22,963 bases of DNA from a virus: positions 1 through 22,963 of IMG/VR virus record IMGVR_UViG_3300017951_000145. One strand, given 5' to 3'. Positions 19,692 to 22,963 of this stretch are shown one piece after another (position 1 is the stretch's first letter; each line of letters starts with the position of its first letter). The notes beneath the pieces were generated by a model, which searched no databases, was not told where the DNA came from, and saw only the letters and a program-made list of their open reading frames with translations. A program made the translations under genes and the position numbers.

Positions 19692-20582
19692 ATGTCATTG
19701 ACCCTTTTGGAAGCCCAAAAGCACGCCAAGACTCCCCAGGAGTTGGCTGTCGTGACCGAACTGGCCGCTGGTCAGCTCATGTCTGTTCTCCCTTTCCGCA
19801 ACATCGAAGGCAACGGTCTGTTCTGGAAGCGTGAAGAGTCCCTGCCCGATGTGGGATTCCGCAACTACAACGGCCCCCTGGCTGAGTCTTACGCTGAAGT
19901 GAGCCAGCAGTCTGAGAGCCTCAAGCTCTTCGGTGGCGATATCAAGGTTGACCGCGCTATCGTGGACCTCGAAGGCTCTGATGCCAAGGCTTATCAGGTG
20001 CAGGCCCGCGTTCGCGCTATGCGTATGGCTTGGGAAGCTCTGTTTATCAACGGCGACTCCAACCAATCCCCCTCTGAGTTCGACGGCCTGGCCGCTCGCA
20101 TTCAGTCCGGTTCTTCTCAGTACTTCGCCAACGGTGGCGGTGCTCTGGATCTGGGCAAACTTGACGAAGTGATCGATAACGTTGACGCCCAAGGCGGCCG
20201 CAAGTACCTGGTCATGTCCAAGTCTGCTCGCCGTCACCTGAGCAAGCATGCTCGTGCTAACGGTCAGATCGAGATTGCTCGTACCGAGTTCGGCTATCAG
20301 CAGCTCTCCTACGCTGGCATTCCCGTGCTGGAACTGGATCGCGACCACAAGAACGTGGCTATCCTCGACAGCACTCCTTCTGCTCAGGACATCTACTGTG
20401 TGTCCTTCGGCCAGGATCTCCTGACCGGCATTCAGAACGGTGGCGTGAACGTCCGCGAACTGGGTGAGAGCCAAGACCAGCCCCAGCTGATCACCCGCGT
20501 GGAATGGTATTGTGGCTTAGCCCTCATCAACGGTAGGGCCGCTGCTCGCCTTGCCGGTGTTGACGCAACTGCTTCCGTCTGA
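19692..20582 (+). CDS. Major capsid protein (HK97 fold), 296 aa
   Basis: The product starts MSLTLLEAQKHAKTPQELAV, with TAAGGT upstream. Residues about 40-70 (FRNIEGNGLFWKREESLPDV) and FGGDIKVDRAIVDLEGSDAK (about 78) fit the N-terminal arm and E-loop region. Then come ARVRAMRMAWEALFINGDSN (spine helix, about 102) and SEFDGLAARI (about 125). LGKLDEVIDNVDAQGGRKYL (about 153) with VMSKSARRHLSKHARA and YAGIPVLELDRDHKN (about 207) are the P- and A-domain hallmarks of HK97-type capsid proteins. Codon use is extremely biased (GGC, CTG, ACC, CGC), as expected for the most abundant virion protein. It is flanked by terminators, so it makes its own transcript. It lies after the tail genes, which is unusual. 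Confidence 0.93.
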   Translation: MSLTLLEAQKHAKTPQELAVVTELAAGQLMSVLPFRNIEGNGLFWKREESLPDVGFRNYNGPLAESYAEVSQQSESLKLFGGDIKVDRAIVDLEGSDAKAYQVQARVRAMRMAWEALFINGDSNQSPSEFDGLAARIQSGSSQYFANGGGALDLGKLDEVIDNVDAQGGRKYLVMSKSARRHLSKHARANGQIEIARTEFGYQQLSYAGIPVLELDRDHKNVAILDSTPSAQDIYCVSFGQDLLTGIQNGGVNVRELGESQDQPQLITRVEWYCGLALINGRAAARLAGVDATASV

Positions 20583-20616
20583 TCCTAGTCGCTGACTGGA
20601 AAAACCAAATAGAATC

Positions 20617-20642
20617 AGGCCCCAACAACCAGGGGCCTTTTT
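20617..20642 (+). terminator. Rho-independent terminator after the capsid gene
   Basis: AGGCCCC (20617-20623) pairs perfectly with GGGGCCT (20632-20638) around an 8-nt loop, followed by a T tract to 20642. The linker TTTTTCATGCCTGG resembles those after the terminators at 2227 and 21445. Confidence 0.9.
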
Positions 20643-20649
20643 CATGCCT

Positions 20650-20657
20650 GGTAGAAT
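20650..20657 (+). promoter_or_regulatory. Promoter-like octamer GGTAGAAT
   Basis: GGTAGAAT lies 8 nt after the capsid terminator and 29 nt before ATG 20686. It deviates from the octamer at the C of CT (AT instead). Confidence 0.3.
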
Positions 20658-20685
20658 AGCAGTACGACCTACACCACTCTACCGC

Positions 20686-21414
20686 ATGAAGCACCTTCCC
20701 CTTCCCTCTCAAGAGCTTTTGGCCGAATACTTTGAACTAGACTCGTCAATCCCTCAGGGCTTGCGCTGGAAAAAGAAGGCCGCCAGGAACACGGTGATCG
20801 GATCACCTGCTGGGCGCCGTCACAGCAACGGCTACTGGGAGGTTCGCTTTCAAAAAGTTCTGTATAAGAGCAATCGGATTGTCTACAGACTCGCCACTGG
20901 TAAGGACCCTGGCGAACTGGAGATCGATCATATTGACCGCGACAAGTCCAACAATGCCGCCAACAACCTTAGACCCTTGGATCGCTCTGGACAGCAGTTT
21001 AACCGTGTCAGCTCTAACGAGTACAGGTGGACTACTTACGACGCTTCTAGGGGGAGGTGGGTAGGAGGGTATCACACCCCCAGACCCAATAGAAGGTACA
21101 TCTTTTGCGGATACCATAAAACGGCCAAGCAGGCCTACCAGGCCGTTCTTAAGCGTAAAGGCAGTGTAGAGCCGCATCTCAATAACAGTAAGATTACCTC
21201 CAACTACAGCGGATATAAAAACGTTGGTTTCGACAAAAGAAGTCAGAGAAAGTCAACCCCTTGGTTTGCTCAGGTCTGGCGACGAGTGGACGGCAGGCGT
21301 ATCGGCAAGTTTCTTGGGCGCTACTCGAACCCCTACGAAGGAGCGGTCGCCGCTGTTGCTTACAAGCGCGAAATCGGCCTGCGCTACGAGTATGCCCCTG
21401 GCGGCACCAAGTAA
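20686..21414 (+). CDS. HNH homing endonuclease with AP2-like domains, 242 aa
   Basis: ATG 20686 (MKHLPLPSQELLAEYFELDS) is preferred; the frame is open to 20644, where it overlaps the terminator. The N-terminal 80 residues align with the endonuclease at 2802 (QGLRWKKK against TGLRWKER; YRLATGKDPGELEIDHIDRD against the YDPYPLTVDHIDRN region). The HNH core is IDHIDRDKSNNAANNLRPLD (about 83). Two AP2-like segments follow: EYRWTTYDASRGRWVGGYHT (about 108) and SGYKNVGFDKRSQRKSTPWF (about 173), with AYKREIGLRYEYA at the C-terminus. It sits between the capsid gene terminator and the next gene, in the same direction as the late genes. Confidence 0.88.
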   Translation: MKHLPLPSQELLAEYFELDSSIPQGLRWKKKAARNTVIGSPAGRRHSNGYWEVRFQKVLYKSNRIVYRLATGKDPGELEIDHIDRDKSNNAANNLRPLDRSGQQFNRVSSNEYRWTTYDASRGRWVGGYHTPRPNRRYIFCGYHKTAKQAYQAVLKRKGSVEPHLNNSKITSNYSGYKNVGFDKRSQRKSTPWFAQVWRRVDGRRIGKFLGRYSNPYEGAVAAVAYKREIGLRYEYAPGGTK

Positions 21415-21444
21415 ACGTGCCTGGGTCTCCTGACACATCTTCTT

Positions 21445-21467
21445 AGGACCCTTCGGGGTCCTTTTTT
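21445..21467 (+). terminator. Rho-independent terminator after HNH gene
   Basis: AGGACCC (21445-21451) pairs with GGGTCCT (21456-21462) around a TTCG tetraloop, followed by a T tract to 21467. This is the most canonical terminator in the window. Confidence 0.92.
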
Positions 21468-21475
21468 AATGCCTT

Positions 21476-21483
21476 GGCATCCT
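21476..21483 (+). promoter_or_regulatory. Promoter-like octamer GGCATCCT
   Basis: GGCATCCT matches GGNANMCT but lies only 6 nt before ATG 21489, against about 21 nt elsewhere. If it is a promoter, transcription would start inside the annotated gene, and the true start may be TTG 21513 (29 nt). Confidence 0.35.
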
Positions 21484-21488
21484 AGCTC

Positions 21489-21857
21489 ATGAAACAACTT
21501 AAAGTAGACAGTTTGATCTCCTGGGACAAGGAGGAATCCAGGTTACTCTCGACCTACCCTGCCATCTTGGTCGAGGTCAAGTGGCTGCCTGGTAGCGGTA
21601 ACGGGTACCTCGAGGCCTGTCACCCTTCAACCAACCGTCGAAACATCCGATGGTACGCTGATGGCAGCGTTGTCGGCATGATCAACGGCAACACGCTGCA
21701 ACAGGTCGTGGCATCTGGATCCATCCTCAGACTTGTTCCTGACGGGGTCAATCCTCGTCTTGAAGAGTGGGTGGTAGCCATTTCGCCCCTAGAGGTTGGG
21801 CTGGAGTATATTCGCCCTAGAGCAAGAAGGAAGAGGAGAAGATCTAGGCGGTCGTAG
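21489..21857 (+). CDS. Small basic-tailed protein, 122 aa, unknown
   Basis: The product starts MKQLKVDSLISWDKEESRLL, has a compact beta part (AILVEVKWLPGSGNGYLEAC near 25; RRNIRWYADGSVVGMINGNT near 50) and ends in a strongly basic tail (RPRARRKRRRSRRS). The basic tail suggests nucleic-acid binding or packing inside the head, by analogy with basic-tailed phage head proteins; this is inference. The start is uncertain because the promoter-like octamer is very close to the ATG; TTG 21513 is the alternative. No family is recognised. Confidence 0.6.
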   Translation: MKQLKVDSLISWDKEESRLLSTYPAILVEVKWLPGSGNGYLEACHPSTNRRNIRWYADGSVVGMINGNTLQQVVASGSILRLVPDGVNPRLEEWVVAISPLEVGLEYIRPRARRKRRRSRRS

Positions 21858-21864
21858 GTAGCCT
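21857..21864 (+). promoter_or_regulatory. Promoter-like octamer GGTAGCCT
   Basis: GGTAGCCT fits GGNAN-CCT. It lies 36 nt before ATG 21900 and 15 nt before the weaker start ATG 21879. TAGGTAGCCTA (21855-21865) again has the TAGG-N3-CCTA form. Confidence 0.35.
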
Positions 21865-21899
21865 AGAGCAACTAACCAATGCCGCAGGAGGGCGACGCT

Positions 21900-22094
21900 A
21901 TGGGTGGAACCACTCTAGCTACCAGGGGGTTAAACATCCCAGCTTATGACTACGCGGGTTTTTCGCCGGCCGCTGCACCTACAGATGGCGATCAAGTAAT
22001 TACCTTCAAGCGAGGGGGGTCTGGCGGAACAACGGTTACCACCTTGACCTTAACTTATAGCGGCGGCGAACTAGCTGCTGTCACTAAGAGCTGA
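21900..22094 (+). CDS. Small virion-type protein, 64 aa, unknown
   Basis: ATG 21900 is preferred because AGGAGG lies 8 nt upstream; ATG 21879 in the same frame would add seven residues. The product starts MGGTTLATRGLNIPAYDYAG, followed by a strand-rich C-terminus (DQVITFKRGGSGGTTVTTLT, about 31; YSGGELAAVTKS). The Gly/Thr-rich pattern with LTLTYSGGELAAV is common in small fibre-associated or decoration proteins of tailed phages. It is probably expressed with the following fibre gene, whose start is 5 nt after its stop. Function unknown. Confidence 0.6.
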   Translation: MGGTTLATRGLNIPAYDYAGFSPAAAPTDGDQVITFKRGGSGGTTVTTLTLTYSGGELAAVTKS

Positions 22095-22099
22095 GGAAC

Positions 22100-22963
22100 A
22101 TGGCATACGAGTTTAACCCCTTTACGGGCACACTGGATAAAACAGGGGGAGCTGGCGGAGGCGGAGTAGTACCCGATCCGCTGACGCTAGACGAGCTTAC
22201 CGTCAACACGCTCCTCACTGCCGACCACATCCACGGCAATATCGCAGGCGGTGTCTACATCCACGTCAAGAACACCGACACCTTCCAGCTTGACGCTGGC
22301 ACCCCCTTCTACATCACTGGCACTGTTGGCGCTAGCGACCGCGTAGAAGTCCAAGCCGCCGACAGCGCCGACCCCGCCAAAGGCCCTGCAGTCGGCGTGC
22401 TGGAAACCACGCTGGCAGTAAACGGCGAGGGCAACGGCATCATCCTCGGTGAAATCTTCAACTACGACACCGATACGCCCGGCTGGAGCACCAACGACTC
22501 GCTGTATGTCGCCAACGGCAGCGGCCTGACCAACGTAAAACCGACAAGCGGCTACCGCCAGATAGTCGCCTACGTCGGCCGCGTTCATGCAAGCACCGGC
22601 ACCCTGGTACTAACTGGTACCAACATCGACCCAGTTGCAGGCAGCGACACCCAAATCCAATTCAACGATAACGGCGGCTTCGGCGGTTCACCGGATCTGA
22701 CTTGGGACGACACCGCAAAAGAGCTTAGTGTCGGCGGTGACATCAACCTTGATGATGGCGGCACCTATAGTACCACAGTCCAATCCGTAACGCCAACTGC
22801 CAACCGCACAATCAGCTTCCCTGATGCCACTGGTACTGTTGCACTCGTCAACGGTGCTGATGGCACAATTCAATATAACAATGCTGGGAAGCTAAAGGGT
22901 AACAGTGATTTTACTGTTGACCTTGACTGGAACGATGCCTTGACAGAATTCACTGGGCTGAAG
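22100..22963 (+). CDS. Fibre-type structural protein, 5' part (at least 288 aa)
   Basis: ATG 22100 has GAGGA 5 nt upstream. The frame is open to the window edge (288 codons), so the 3' end is missing. The start MAYEFNPFTGTLDKTGGAGG is a signature beginning of many marine cyanophage structural proteins. Residues about 30-165 form a compact domain (VYIHVKNTDTFQLDAGTPFY near 54; GNGIILGEIFNYDTDTPGWS near 114). From about 175 come fibre repeats: GSDTQIQFNDNGGFGGSPDL, then NRTISFPDATGTVALVNGAD and GTIQYNNAGKLKGNSDF. Codon use between about 22160 and 22700 is distinctly GC-rich (GGC, GCC, AAC, ACC) compared with the rest, suggesting a domain brought in by recombination. Confidence 0.85.
   Translation, partial: MAYEFNPFTGTLDKTGGAGGGGVVPDPLTLDELTVNTLLTADHIHGNIAGGVYIHVKNTDTFQLDAGTPFYITGTVGASDRVEVQAADSADPAKGPAVGVLETTLAVNGEGNGIILGEIFNYDTDTPGWSTNDSLYVANGSGLTNVKPTSGYRQIVAYVGRVHASTGTLVLTGTNIDPVAGSDTQIQFNDNGGFGGSPDLTWDDTAKELSVGGDINLDDGGTYSTTVQSVTPTANRTISFPDATGTVALVNGADGTIQYNNAGKLKGNSDFTVDLDWNDALTEFTGLK

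Noticed and set aside
19695-20474. Minus-strand open frame of 259 codons
   Set aside because: It mirrors the strongly codon-biased capsid gene; this kind of codon use leaves few antisense stops.
1-22963. CRISPR arrays, tRNA or rRNA genes, insertion sequences, integrase or attachment sites
   Set aside because: I saw no spaced direct repeats, cloverleaf-type sequence, transposase or recombinase motif.

Overview
The window is a late (virion structural) region of a tailed dsDNA phage with a long non-contractile tail (siphovirus). The evidence is a 1084-residue tape measure protein, a tail tube protein, a tail hub, fibre-type proteins, a scaffold and an HK97-type major capsid protein. Fibre-type sequences, the tape-measure C-terminus, the CGC-type zinc protein and the HNH+AP2 endonucleases resemble those of marine cyanophages, so a picocyanobacterial host is likely. 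That is inference; no host gene is present.

Layout. 1-1294: end of an upstream gene, a 50-aa proline-rich ORF and two tail/head-type unknowns. 1296-1541: a small minus-strand ORF. 1548-3943: neck region with a connector-like unknown, a zinc-ribbon mini-protein, a probable head-tail joining protein and an HK97-gp10-like tail completion protein, interrupted by a minus-strand HNH gene. 3976-5150: two tail chaperone ORFs joined by an A-AAA-AAG -1 frameshift site. 5128-5556: a second minus-strand HNH gene. 5671-7044: tail terminator, then the tail tube gene, which carries two in-frame amber codons. 7135-10389: tape measure. 10420-18643: distal tail, hub and fibres, a run of very small overlapping genes, and a remarkable 50-cysteine protein. 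18703-20582: scaffold and major capsid, unusually placed after the tail genes. 20686-21414: a third HNH gene, paralogous to the first. 21489-22963: small genes and the start of another fibre-type gene that runs off the window.

Regulation. Thirteen genes with room upstream carry the octamer GGNANMCT (M = A/C) 19-24 nt before the start codon, usually with no good Shine-Dalgarno. Genes that abut their upstream neighbour lack the octamer, and several of these have a clear Shine-Dalgarno. The octamer looks like a -10-type late promoter giving very short leaders. The major tail, scaffold and capsid genes instead have related octamers (GGTATAAC, GGCATACT, GGCATAAT) further upstream, with stem-loops in the leader. 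Intrinsic terminators at about 2227, 7081, 19469, 20617 and 21445 break the region into units. Four of them run straight into a promoter-like octamer through a similar linker.
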